A stretch of 64,000 bases of DNA, taken from contig NZ_JBGGWE010000001.1 of the NCBI RefSeq assembly GCF_041321095.1, positions 186,001 through 250,000 on the forward strand, in the 5' to 3' direction. Both the position numbers and the translations under genes were made by a program. The DNA is from Fibrella arboris. Its GTDB lineage: Bacteria; Bacteroidota; Bacteroidia; Cytophagales; Spirosomataceae. Position 1 is the stretch's first letter. Each line of letters begins with the position of its first letter. Positions 52,489 to 59,819 of this stretch are shown here, piece by piece. The notes under the pieces were generated by a model that was given only the letters and a program-made list of their open reading frames with translations, searched no databases and was not told the DNA's origin.

Positions 52489-52496
52489 TATACTTG
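52489..52496 (+). promoter_or_regulatory. -7-like box (TATACTTG) before speD
   Basis: One mismatch to TAnnTTTG, four bases before ATG 52501. Likely promoter of the seven-gene polyamine operon; no leader is possible with this geometry. Confidence 0.4.
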
Positions 52497-52500
52497 TGTT

Positions 52501-52854
52501 ATGAACACGTACCAACCCGGTTTGCACATCCTGGCTACCTTCGCAGCACCTGCCGACCGGCTGACCGACGCGGCCGCCTGCCGGGCCGTGTTCGACAGGC
52601 TCATTGCCGAGCTGGGCCTGACGAAAGTGGGCGAAGTGTATCATTCGTTCGACAATGGCGGGTTCACGGCGGTGGTTTGCCTGACCGAATCGCACGTATC
52701 GATTCATACCTGGCCCGAATTCGGCCGCGCCACGTTCGATGTGTTCCTGTCGAACTACCTGCGCGACAATGCCGACAAAGTGCGTCTGTTTTATGCCGAC
52801 ACCCTGCGGGCTTTTGCGGGTACGGAACTCACGCTAGATACCGTTAGCCGATGA
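52501..52854 (+). CDS. speD: S-adenosylmethionine decarboxylase proenzyme-like (SpeD)
   Basis: 117 residues from ATG 52501. The self-cleavage site is intact: E63-S64 in LTESHVSIHTWPE, with H69. Ser64 would become the pyruvoyl cofactor. In the standard enzyme the next catalytic residue is the Cys of VDVFTCG; here the aligned text is FDVFLSN, so Ser84 stands where Cys is expected. Family role: make decarboxylated AdoMet, the aminopropyl donor for spermidine synthase, which is encoded in the same operon. Overlaps the DUF4178 gene by four bases (ATGA). Confidence 0.9.
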   Translation: MNTYQPGLHILATFAAPADRLTDAAACRAVFDRLIAELGLTKVGEVYHSFDNGGFTAVVCLTESHVSIHTWPEFGRATFDVFLSNYLRDNADKVRLFYADTLRAFAGTELTLDTVSR

Positions 52855-54224
52855 CTGATACGCTCCCTACCGACACCCAGCCCTGGCCCACACCCGACAC
52901 GGTGACCTGCCCCAACTGCCAGCACGAGCTAACGTATTACGACCCAAACAGTTCGTTTTACGGTTGCCCTCATTGCCAAAAGCTGTTCAAGGCGGAATAC
53001 GATAACAGGCCAGCGGTTATTCCGCATCCCCGTCCGGCACAAAACGAAAAGATACCCATTGCCATTGGTACGGAAGGCTATCTGACCGGTAGGTGGGTGC
53101 GCGTAGTGGGGTTCATGCTGAAGCAGGAAAAAGGCACCAACTATCGATGGCGCGAATACATGCTGCTGCTGAAAAACGGCACCACACGCCAACTAGCCGA
53201 ATTTAATGGCCACTGGATGTGGATCGAGCCAGCCGCCAGTCCGTACACAATTTCTGTCAGCTATGGTAAATCCTATGTGATCACTACCACTGGCGACGAT
53301 TACCGGCTGTATGCCCGCTATCAAGCCGAGTTGATCATGGCTGTCGGTGAATTCGACTGGAATATCCTCGACGATGAGTCGCTGACCATCGAGGAGTTCA
53401 TTGCACCGCCGCGTATGGTGGTCAACGAGAAAAATAATGTTCAGAATGACTGGTACGAAGCGACTTATCTTGCCAAAAAAGAGATCACCACCGCCTTCGG
53501 ACTGGATGCCAACAGCCTGCCAGACCCGTATGGTGTGGGGGCTATCGAGCCCAATCGATTTGCCGACCGCTGGCCACACACCTGGCGATTAACCCTGTTG
53601 GCGGTCGTTGCCGTGATCGGGATTCATATCGTAAACCTCCTGTTTCGACCAGCGGGTACCATTCACCGCGAAACGCTGGCCAGTGTAGCGCAGTTTCAGC
53701 CAGGCGCCTTGACAGACCCCGTTCAGCGCGCCATCGATTCGGCCAGAATTGCCCGGTCGCAGCCAGTGCCGAAGATGGTCCGCAGCCAGTCGTTCACGAT
53801 CAAAGGCCCAACGGCAGTCGATATCGACTTCAAATCTGATGTTGACAACACATGGGTTGAGTTTGCCACCGAACTGGTGAACGAGCAGACCAACCAGCGC
53901 TACATTTTTACCGAAGCGGTCGAGTATTACCACGGCTACGAAGGCGGCGAAAGCTGGACGGAAGGTGGCACCGAAAGCTCGGCCACGCTATCGAAGATTC
54001 CGTCAGGGCAGTATCACCTGGAAATAACGCCTTACACGCAATACGGCCAACAGCTCACCTTTTTGGTGACCGTGGGCCAGAATACATCACTGATCAGTAA
54101 TGTCTTACTGCTCATTGGCCTGCTGATTCTGTATCCAATTTATATCCTCTTCCGGCGAAGCGGAGTGGAGAATCTGCGCTGGCAACAAAGTGATTTTGGC
54201 CCGAAAGACGAGGAAGAAGCATGA
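52851..54224 (+). CDS. DUF4178 membrane protein with N-terminal zinc ribbon
   Basis: 457 residues. Zinc ribbon with C20-x2-C23 and C39-x2-C42 (CPNC, CPHC); DUF4178 domain about 65-215 (IAIGTEGYLTGRWVRVVGFM, WREYMLLLKNGTTRQLAEFNGHW); first membrane helix near 247-266; an extracytoplasmic beta-sandwich of about 140 residues (QSFTIKGPTAVDIDF, WVEFATELVNEQTNQRY, YHLEITPYTQYG); second helix near 412-430. DUF4178 is found next to spermidine-synthase-like and DUF350 genes in other bacteria. Coupled to speD. Biochemical function unknown. Confidence 0.85.
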   Translation: MTDTLPTDTQPWPTPDTVTCPNCQHELTYYDPNSSFYGCPHCQKLFKAEYDNRPAVIPHPRPAQNEKIPIAIGTEGYLTGRWVRVVGFMLKQEKGTNYRWREYMLLLKNGTTRQLAEFNGHWMWIEPAASPYTISVSYGKSYVITTTGDDYRLYARYQAELIMAVGEFDWNILDDESLTIEEFIAPPRMVVNEKNNVQNDWYEATYLAKKEITTAFGLDANSLPDPYGVGAIEPNRFADRWPHTWRLTLLAVVAVIGIHIVNLLFRPAGTIHRETLASVAQFQPGALTDPVQRAIDSARIARSQPVPKMVRSQSFTIKGPTAVDIDFKSDVDNTWVEFATELVNEQTNQRYIFTEAVEYYHGYEGGESWTEGGTESSATLSKIPSGQYHLEITPYTQYGQQLTFLVTVGQNTSLISNVLLLIGLLILYPIYILFRRSGVENLRWQQSDFGPKDEEEA

Positions 54225-54308
54225 TCTTTCCATGTTATGCTCGTCGTAATCGCTTGCCTGTGGCGAGTGACAACGCAGTTATCAACACACAACACGCCTC
54301 CCAAGCTT

Positions 54309-54515
54309 ATGCTATCAAAGATTATCTCCACTCTTACGAAATCACCAATCTATGTCGGGCTTGTGCTTGTGCTGCTTGGCTTCTTCGCCTGGGCGGAGTT
54401 TACGGGCAATCGCCTCCTGGGTGACGACAACTACGAGACCGAAAAACATGGCTACGGCTCCGGTTCAGGCGGACGCGGCGGCTATCGTGGACGAACCGGC
54501 TTTTATCACAAATAA
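54309..54515 (+). CDS. Small single-pass membrane protein with Gly/Arg-rich tail
   Basis: 68 residues from ATG 54309 (MLSKIISTLTKS); an in-frame ATG at 54237 adds 24 unconvincing residues. One membrane helix (YVGLVLVLLGFFAWAEF), then a short acidic stretch and the tail GYGSGSGGRGGYRGRTGFYHK. The tail is flexible and basic. Not a family I recognise. Position inside a tight operon, 12 bases before the DUF350 gene, supports it as real. Confidence 0.75.
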   Translation: MLSKIISTLTKSPIYVGLVLVLLGFFAWAEFTGNRLLGDDNYETEKHGYGSGSGGRGGYRGRTGFYHK

Positions 54516-54527
54516 CCCCCTTTTCGC

Positions 54528-54743
54528 ATGGAATATTTAAACCAGAAGGCCATTGTTGCCTCCATTGTGTACTCGCTGATCGGCATCGTGATCCTGGTGG
54601 TCTCGTTTGTGGTGATCGAGAAGCTGGCCCCGGAAAACCTCTGGAAAAAGATCGTCGACGAGAAAAACGTAGCGCTGGCGATCATGGCGGCCGGGTTCAT
54701 GCTGGCCGTGGCCTTCATCGTCGGTATGGCGTCGCATGGTTGA
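54528..54743 (+). CDS. DUF350 family membrane protein (YjfL-like)
   Basis: 71 residues, two membrane helices: IVASIVYSLIGIVILVVSFVVIEKL and NVALAIMAAGFMLAVAFIVGMA. This is about half of the longer DUF350 proteins. E. coli YjfL belongs to the same family and is encoded near PspA-like and glutathionylspermidine-synthase-like genes. Its last eight bases overlap the next gene's start. Confidence 0.88.
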   Translation: MEYLNQKAIVASIVYSLIGIVILVVSFVVIEKLAPENLWKKIVDEKNVALAIMAAGFMLAVAFIVGMASHG

Positions 54744-56298
54744 CCAGCCAACACAGTCGGGCAGCAGACGCGGGGTAGCGGAGCAGGAATCATCGCAGCA
54801 ATGGCTGTTGCTGCTGTCGGTCTTTGTCATTGCTACCTGCGGGCTGATCTACGAACTCATCGCGGGTACGTTGGCCAGCTACCTCCTCGGCGATTCGGTC
54901 ACGCAGTTTTCAACGATCATCGGGACGTACCTGTTCGCGATGGGCGTGGGCTCGTGGCTGTCCAACAAGCTCGATGGCAACCTGCTGCGCTGGTTCGTTC
55001 GCATTGAGTTGCTCGTGGGGCTGGTGGGTGGCTTCAGCGCGCCGTTGCTGTTCGTTCTGTTTGAATATGTGGTGTCGTTCCGGCTCGTGCTCTACTCACT
55101 CGTGGGCCTGACGGGCATACTGGTAGGCCTGGAAATTCCGTTGCTGATGCGCATTCTGGAACACCGCGTGGCCTTCCGCGATCTGGTGTCGCGCGTGTTC
55201 ACCTTCGATTACATCGGGGCGCTGCTGGCGTCGCTGATTTTCCCGCTCGTGCTCGTGCCCATGCTTGGCCTGGTGCGCACCTCGCTCCTGTTTGGGCTGC
55301 TCAATGTGGGCGTGGCCGTTTGGTTGCTGCTCAAATTCCCTGAAACCAGACCCTTCCGGCCAGGCTTACTCACAGCGGCGAGCCTGGCAACCCTGGCCTT
55401 GCTGGCTGGCTTCGTCGGTGCCGAACGGATCATGGCCTTTGCCGAAGCGGCGACCTACCAGAGTTCCGTGATCTACAGCAAAAGCACGCCCTACCAACGG
55501 ATCGTGCTCACGCGCAACGCCCGGGACCTGCGACTGTTCCTGAACGGCAATCTTCAGTTCAGCTCGGCCGACGAATACCGCTACCACGAGGCGCTGGTGC
55601 ACCCGGCCATGCAGGCCAACCCAGCCGCTAAACACGTGCTCGTGCTGGGCGGCGGCGATGGGCTGGCCGTTCGGGAGTTGCTTCGCTATCCCCAGCTTGA
55701 ACGCATCCGGTTAGTTGATCTGGACCCCGGTATGACGCGCCTTTTCCAGGAAAACACGCTCCTGACCAGCCTTAACAACCGGTCGCTGCTGTCGCCGAAG
55801 GTACAGGTCATCAACGCGGATGCCTATGGCTGGGTACGTTCCGACACGGCCCGCTACGATGTGGTCATTGTCGATTTTCCTGATCCGTCGAACTACTCGA
55901 TCGGTAAACTGTACAGCACGGCCTTTTACCGCGAACTGGCGCAACGGCTGGCTCCGGGCGGCGTAGTGGTGGTGCAGTCGACGTCCCCGTTTCTGGCGCG
56001 GCGGTCATTCTGGTGCGTGGTACATACCATGCAGGCTGAAGGTTTCCAGACACTGCCGTATCACGCCTATGTGCCGTCGTTTGGCGAGTGGGGCTTCGTA
56101 TTGGCTTCGCTGCAAGACACGCCCCGACCACGCACCCAGACCGTACCGCCCGGCCTCCGCTTCATCGACGCCAACAGCCTCCGCCGCCTCCGCGATTTCC
56201 CGCCCGACATGGCCGAACTCCCCACCGACCTCAACAAACTCAACAATCAATCGCTGGTACAGTATTTCGAAGAAGACTGGGCCGCCGCCGGGCAGTGA
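54736..56298 (+). CDS. speE: Spermidine synthase-like aminopropyltransferase fused to a membrane domain
   Basis: 520 residues. About seven membrane helices in residues 23-228, then a spermidine-synthase domain: YQRIVLTRNARDLRLFLNGNLQFSSADEYRYHEALVHPAM near 253-292, AdoMet-binding GGGDG at 305-309, LVDLDPGM near 327, and the catalytic-type segment VIVDFPDPS with D380/D383. Ordinary SpeE is soluble and about 290 residues; here catalysis is tied to the membrane. Overlaps DUF350 by eight bases. Acceptor may be a polyamine or a membrane-linked amine. Confidence 0.9.
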   Translation: MVDQPTQSGSRRGVAEQESSQQWLLLLSVFVIATCGLIYELIAGTLASYLLGDSVTQFSTIIGTYLFAMGVGSWLSNKLDGNLLRWFVRIELLVGLVGGFSAPLLFVLFEYVVSFRLVLYSLVGLTGILVGLEIPLLMRILEHRVAFRDLVSRVFTFDYIGALLASLIFPLVLVPMLGLVRTSLLFGLLNVGVAVWLLLKFPETRPFRPGLLTAASLATLALLAGFVGAERIMAFAEAATYQSSVIYSKSTPYQRIVLTRNARDLRLFLNGNLQFSSADEYRYHEALVHPAMQANPAAKHVLVLGGGDGLAVRELLRYPQLERIRLVDLDPGMTRLFQENTLLTSLNNRSLLSPKVQVINADAYGWVRSDTARYDVVIVDFPDPSNYSIGKLYSTAFYRELAQRLAPGGVVVVQSTSPFLARRSFWCVVHTMQAEGFQTLPYHAYVPSFGEWGFVLASLQDTPRPRTQTVPPGLRFIDANSLRRLRDFPPDMAELPTDLNKLNNQSLVQYFEEDWAAAGQ

Positions 56299-56306
56299 AC
56301 CGACGC

Positions 56307-56374
56307 AGCACCGACGCTCCAGCTTCGGTAGTCAATAGCCCGTTTACCACTACCGAAGATGGAGCTTCGGTGCT
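56307..56374. repeat. Inverted repeat inside the polyamine operon
   Basis: Arms 56307-56332 and 56349-56374, 26 bases with two mismatches (AGCACCGAAGCTCC type). Six bases before the oxidase ATG, so it could control translation or transcription of the distal genes. Related to the palindrome at 47981. Confidence 0.85.
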
Positions 56375-56379
56375 ACACC

Positions 56380-58062
56380 ATGAACCGACGTCGATTCATA
56401 CAAACCACCACCTTTGGTGTATTCACAGTACCGCCCTTGTTGCAGGGCTGCACGTCGGCGAGCGGTGACGCGGCGGGCACATCGGCCGCCAGCATCGACT
56501 GGACTAACGTACCCGGAACGTTGCATGGACCCAATGCCAAAGCAGGGCACTGGCTCCGGCAGGCGTTGACCCCGGCCACCCACATAGAGCCAAAGGAATA
56601 TGATGTAGTAATCATTGGCGGCGGCATTGCGGGGCTGTCGGCGCGGCGGTGGCTGTGGCGGGAAGGCAGTCGCAATGTGCTGATGATTGAGCTGGAAGCG
56701 CAGCCCGGCGGCAATTCCAGCAGCGGCAAAAACGAGGTGTCGGCTTACCCGTGGGGCGCTCATTATTTGCCCGTGCCTGACACAAGCCACAGCGAACTGA
56801 TCGATTTTCTGCGCGAGACCGGCACTATCACGGGAGTCACGGCAAACGGAACGCCTGTTTACAACGACTATCACCTGTGCCACGACCCTGAAGAACGCCT
56901 CTTTCTCGACGGGCGCTGGCAGGATGGCCTGGTCCCAAGCGAAGGCATTCCCGATGCTGACCGCCAGCAGATTGTGCGCTTTTTAGCCCTGATCGAAACG
57001 CTGAAAAAAGCAAAAGGAACCGACGGTCGCGACGCCTTCACCATACCGCTCGACCGTTCTTCAGACGACCCTGTTTATCGCCAGCTCGACACGATAACCA
57101 TGACGGAGTGGCTCGATCAGCGGGGATTCACGTCGACGTACCTGCGCTGGTATGTGGCCTACAGTTGCAAAGACGACTACGGCAGCACACCTGACCAGAC
57201 ATCGGCCTGGGCGGGGCTCCATTATTTTGCCTCTCGCAAAGGAACCGGCGTCGATGGCAGTGGCGCCGCCCTCCATTCGGCGGTATTGACCTGGCCCGAA
57301 GGCAACGGATTCCTGATGAATCAGCTTCGTCAACAGGCCGATGCGCCCATTCGCACGCAAGCTGTCGCCTACGCGCTTGACCTGAGCGAGCCCGGCGTCG
57401 TTCGTGTTTCCGTCAGCCACGTACCTACGGGCGAACAAACGGTGATCCGGGCCAAGCAAGTATTGCTGGCCATTCCGCAATTTGTGGCAAGCCGGCTACT
57501 GGCGAGCGTTGCCCCGAACCGGCCGGTCGACGGCTTTCAGTATGCACCCTGGGTGGTGGTGAACCTGACCGTTGAGGCGCTGCCCCAAACCGCCGGACCA
57601 ACGCTCTGTTGGGATAATGTGCTTTACGGCACCGAATCGGTGGGGTACGTGTCGGCTAATCACCAGCACCTCACCGACAGCCCACAGCGGGTGCTCACCG
57701 TTTACCGCCCACTAACCGGCAACGACCCGGCGCAGGTACGTCGACGGGCCTATGCGACTACCCGGGAAGAATGGCTGACCCAGACACTCACGGAGCTGGA
57801 AGTGGCCCATCCGGGCTTATCGGCGTATGTACGCGAAGCCGAAGTCTGGGTGTGGGGGCACGGTATGATTGCGCCTACACCCGGTTTTGTCTGGGGCGAA
57901 GCCCGTCAGAAAGCCAGGCAGCCCATTCAGAACCGCATTCATTTCGCGCATAGTGACCTGAGTGGCCTGTCTATTTTTGAAGAAGCCTTTTCGCAGGGAA
58001 TCCGTGCGGCGAAAGCGATACTGGACGCTGGAGGTGCTGATTTGGATCAAATTGATGGTTAA
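56380..58062 (+). CDS. Tat-exported FAD-dependent oxidoreductase lipoprotein (amine oxidase-like)
   Basis: 560 residues from ATG 56380. Twin-arginine signal NRRRFIQTT, with a lipobox LLQGC (Cys24) after it, so a folded, cofactor-loaded lipoprotein. FAD-binding VVIIGGGIAGLSAR at 76-89 and a NAD/FAD tail; GGNSSSGKN, WGAHYLPVP, AWAGLHYFASRKG, and a C-terminal IHFAHSDLSGLSIFEEAFSQGIRAA typical of flavin amine oxidases. Suggested role: oxidise the operon's polyamine product outside the cytoplasm. Substrate unproven. Confidence 0.85.
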   Translation: MNRRRFIQTTTFGVFTVPPLLQGCTSASGDAAGTSAASIDWTNVPGTLHGPNAKAGHWLRQALTPATHIEPKEYDVVIIGGGIAGLSARRWLWREGSRNVLMIELEAQPGGNSSSGKNEVSAYPWGAHYLPVPDTSHSELIDFLRETGTITGVTANGTPVYNDYHLCHDPEERLFLDGRWQDGLVPSEGIPDADRQQIVRFLALIETLKKAKGTDGRDAFTIPLDRSSDDPVYRQLDTITMTEWLDQRGFTSTYLRWYVAYSCKDDYGSTPDQTSAWAGLHYFASRKGTGVDGSGAALHSAVLTWPEGNGFLMNQLRQQADAPIRTQAVAYALDLSEPGVVRVSVSHVPTGEQTVIRAKQVLLAIPQFVASRLLASVAPNRPVDGFQYAPWVVVNLTVEALPQTAGPTLCWDNVLYGTESVGYVSANHQHLTDSPQRVLTVYRPLTGNDPAQVRRRAYATTREEWLTQTLTELEVAHPGLSAYVREAEVWVWGHGMIAPTPGFVWGEARQKARQPIQNRIHFAHSDLSGLSIFEEAFSQGIRAAKAILDAGGADLDQIDG

Positions 58063-58067
58063 TCACT

Positions 58068-58119
58068 TTTTTTGTCATCCCGCAACGGCAGACCGCTCCT
58101 GCCGTCGGGATAACAAAAA
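58068..58119. repeat. Inverted repeat between oxidase and membrane protein genes
   Basis: TTTTTGTCATCCCG with ACGGCAG pairs with CTGCCGTCGGGATAACAAAA. T-run at left, A-run at right, so on either strand it resembles a terminator; may attenuate the last operon gene. Confidence 0.75.
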
Positions 58120-58149
58120 CCACAAGCCTTACTATTCCCTACCCCACCA

Positions 58150-59169
58150 ATGCCCTGGATCAAATCACCGGCTTATGACAGTGCGTTTATTCTCGCTCCG
58201 CCGTTTGTGGCGCTGGGGGTTGTGGCGTTGTTGCCAGCACAATACGGCCATAGCAGCGCCATGCCCGTAGCGGCCTGGGTGGGGCTGGTCCTGCTTATCG
58301 ACGTGGCGCATGTGTATAGTACGCTGTTTCGTACCTACGCTGACCCTGCGCGTTTTCAACGGCAGCGGGTGACCTTTCTGCTGGTACCGGTACTCTGTTA
58401 TGTGCTGGGTACGTTGCTGTATAGTCTCGGGGCCAACTGGTTCTGGCGAGGACTGGCCTATGTGGCTGTCTTCCATTTCATCCGGCAGCAATACGGGTTT
58501 CTCAAGCTCTATACTCGCCATACACAAACCACCCGCGTCGATGTGCTGACCATCTACGCCGCCACGCTCTACCCTATTCTGTGGTGGCACCTAACGCCCG
58601 GCCGCAACTTCAACTGGTTTGTCGATGATGACTTCTGGCAGCCCGCTTTATCAGCTCACGTAGCCGCAACTATAAAGACAGGGTTGGGTATAGGCTACGT
58701 TTTGCTGCTGTTTGGGTACGTTGGCCAGGAAATGAGGCGATATGTACAACAACGCAGCCTGAACGTACCCAAGCAAGCCCTGGTACTCGGAACGGCGCTG
58801 TCGTGGTATGCGGGTATTGTCTGGTTCAATGGCGACCTCACGTTCACCCTGCTCAACGTAGTGGCTCACGGCATTCCGTATATGGCCCTGATCTGGGTAA
58901 GCAACCGCCCTACCATGCCGACGCCGCTACAGACAAAAGTCTGGGGCGCGCTCCTGTTTGTCAGCTTTCTGGCGCTCCTGGCCTATCTGGAAGAGGGCCT
59001 GTGGGATGGCCTCGTCTGGCGTGATCATAGCGGTGTATTTGCCCCTTTTCAGCACCTGCCTACGCTGACAAATTCCGGTTGGCTGGTGCTGGTCGTTCCT
59101 TTGCTGGCCCTGCCCCAGCTAACTCATTACGTCCTCGATGGCTTCATCTGGCGGCGCGGTGATCAGTAG
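58150..59169 (+). CDS. Polytopic membrane protein with conserved histidines
   Basis: 339 residues, about nine or ten membrane helices. Polar motifs sit in or by the helices: DVAHVYSTLFRTY, VFHFIRQQYGFLKLYTRH, WWHLTPGRNFNWF, VVAHGIPYMALIW and LPQLTHYVLDGFIWR. Several His near helix ends recall di-iron or other metal-dependent membrane oxygenases and desaturases, but I cannot name the family. Last gene of the polyamine operon, 87 bases after the FAD lipoprotein gene with a hairpin between. Confidence 0.75.
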   Translation: MPWIKSPAYDSAFILAPPFVALGVVALLPAQYGHSSAMPVAAWVGLVLLIDVAHVYSTLFRTYADPARFQRQRVTFLLVPVLCYVLGTLLYSLGANWFWRGLAYVAVFHFIRQQYGFLKLYTRHTQTTRVDVLTIYAATLYPILWWHLTPGRNFNWFVDDDFWQPALSAHVAATIKTGLGIGYVLLLFGYVGQEMRRYVQQRSLNVPKQALVLGTALSWYAGIVWFNGDLTFTLLNVVAHGIPYMALIWVSNRPTMPTPLQTKVWGALLFVSFLALLAYLEEGLWDGLVWRDHSGVFAPFQHLPTLTNSGWLVLVVPLLALPQLTHYVLDGFIWRRGDQ

Positions 59170-59200
59170 TAGGCGTAGTGCCAACGAGGTCAGGTTATCA

Positions 59201-59260
59201 GATGCGTAGCCCTGTAAGGCCGAAACGGTCCGCCGCCGCGGCCTTACAGGGCTATGCATC
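59201..59260. terminator. Hairpin between convergent genes
   Basis: GATGCGTAGCCCTGTAAGGC and complement (22-base arms with one mismatch). The loop contains GAAACGGTCCGCCGC, also in the 28630 palindrome. It ends the polyamine operon on one side and the GlcG-like gene on the other. Confidence 0.8.
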
Positions 59261-59282
59261 CAACGAAGCAACGAATAGGGCT

Positions 59283-59684
59283 TTACTTGATAGCCTCTAC
59301 CCCTGCCTGAGCAACAGCGTGGTCGTTTTCTACCGTGCTGCCCGACACCCCAATGCCGCCAATTACTTCGCCACTGGCATCTCTGATGGGTATTCCGCCG
59401 GGAAATGTAATCAGCCCGCCGTTCGAGTGCTCGATGTTATACAGGGAACCACCCGGTTGCGAGGCCTGCCCCAGGTCACCCGTGTTCATATCGAAGAAGC
59501 GGGCCGTCTTCGCTTTTTTGATCGAAATGTCGACTGAGCCTAACCAGGCACCATCCTGACGCACAAACGCGACCAGATTGGCCCCCGCATCAACAACGGC
59601 AATATTCATTTTTAAACCTAGTTCGGTCGATTTGGCTTTGGCAGCGGCGATCAATTCTTCGGCTTGTGCTAATGTGATTCCCAT
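59283..59684 (-). CDS. GlcG/HbpS family heme-binding-like protein
   Basis: 133 residues, no signal peptide. ITLAQAEELIAAAKAKSTELGLKMNIAVVDAGANLVAFVRQDGAW and GGIPIRDASGEVIGGIGVSGSTVENDHAVAQAG are the two conserved halves of the GlcG/HbpS fold. Members bind heme or small organic compounds; the specific role here is unknown. Monocistronic, divergent from nuoD. Confidence 0.92.
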   Translation of the reverse strand: MGITLAQAEELIAAAKAKSTELGLKMNIAVVDAGANLVAFVRQDGAWLGSVDISIKKAKTARFFDMNTGDLGQASQPGGSLYNIEHSNGGLITFPGGIPIRDASGEVIGGIGVSGSTVENDHAVAQAGVEAIK

Positions 59685-59804
59685 GATACATATTAAGTTG
59701 ACTGTATATAAGCTATTCCGAAACGGCTTTGTTATCGTTTACTGAGGTAACGCTCCGCTTCTATTTCCCGCTGGTACCCGAACATATTCCCACGAAATGG
59801 CTGT

Positions 59805-59812
59805 TACTTTTG
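59805..59812 (+). promoter_or_regulatory. -7 box (TACTTTTG) seven bases before the nuoD start
   Basis: Exact TAnnTTTG followed by CAACGCC and ATG 59820. Predicts a leaderless nuoD transcript. Confidence 0.6.
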
Positions 59813-59819
59813 CAACGCC

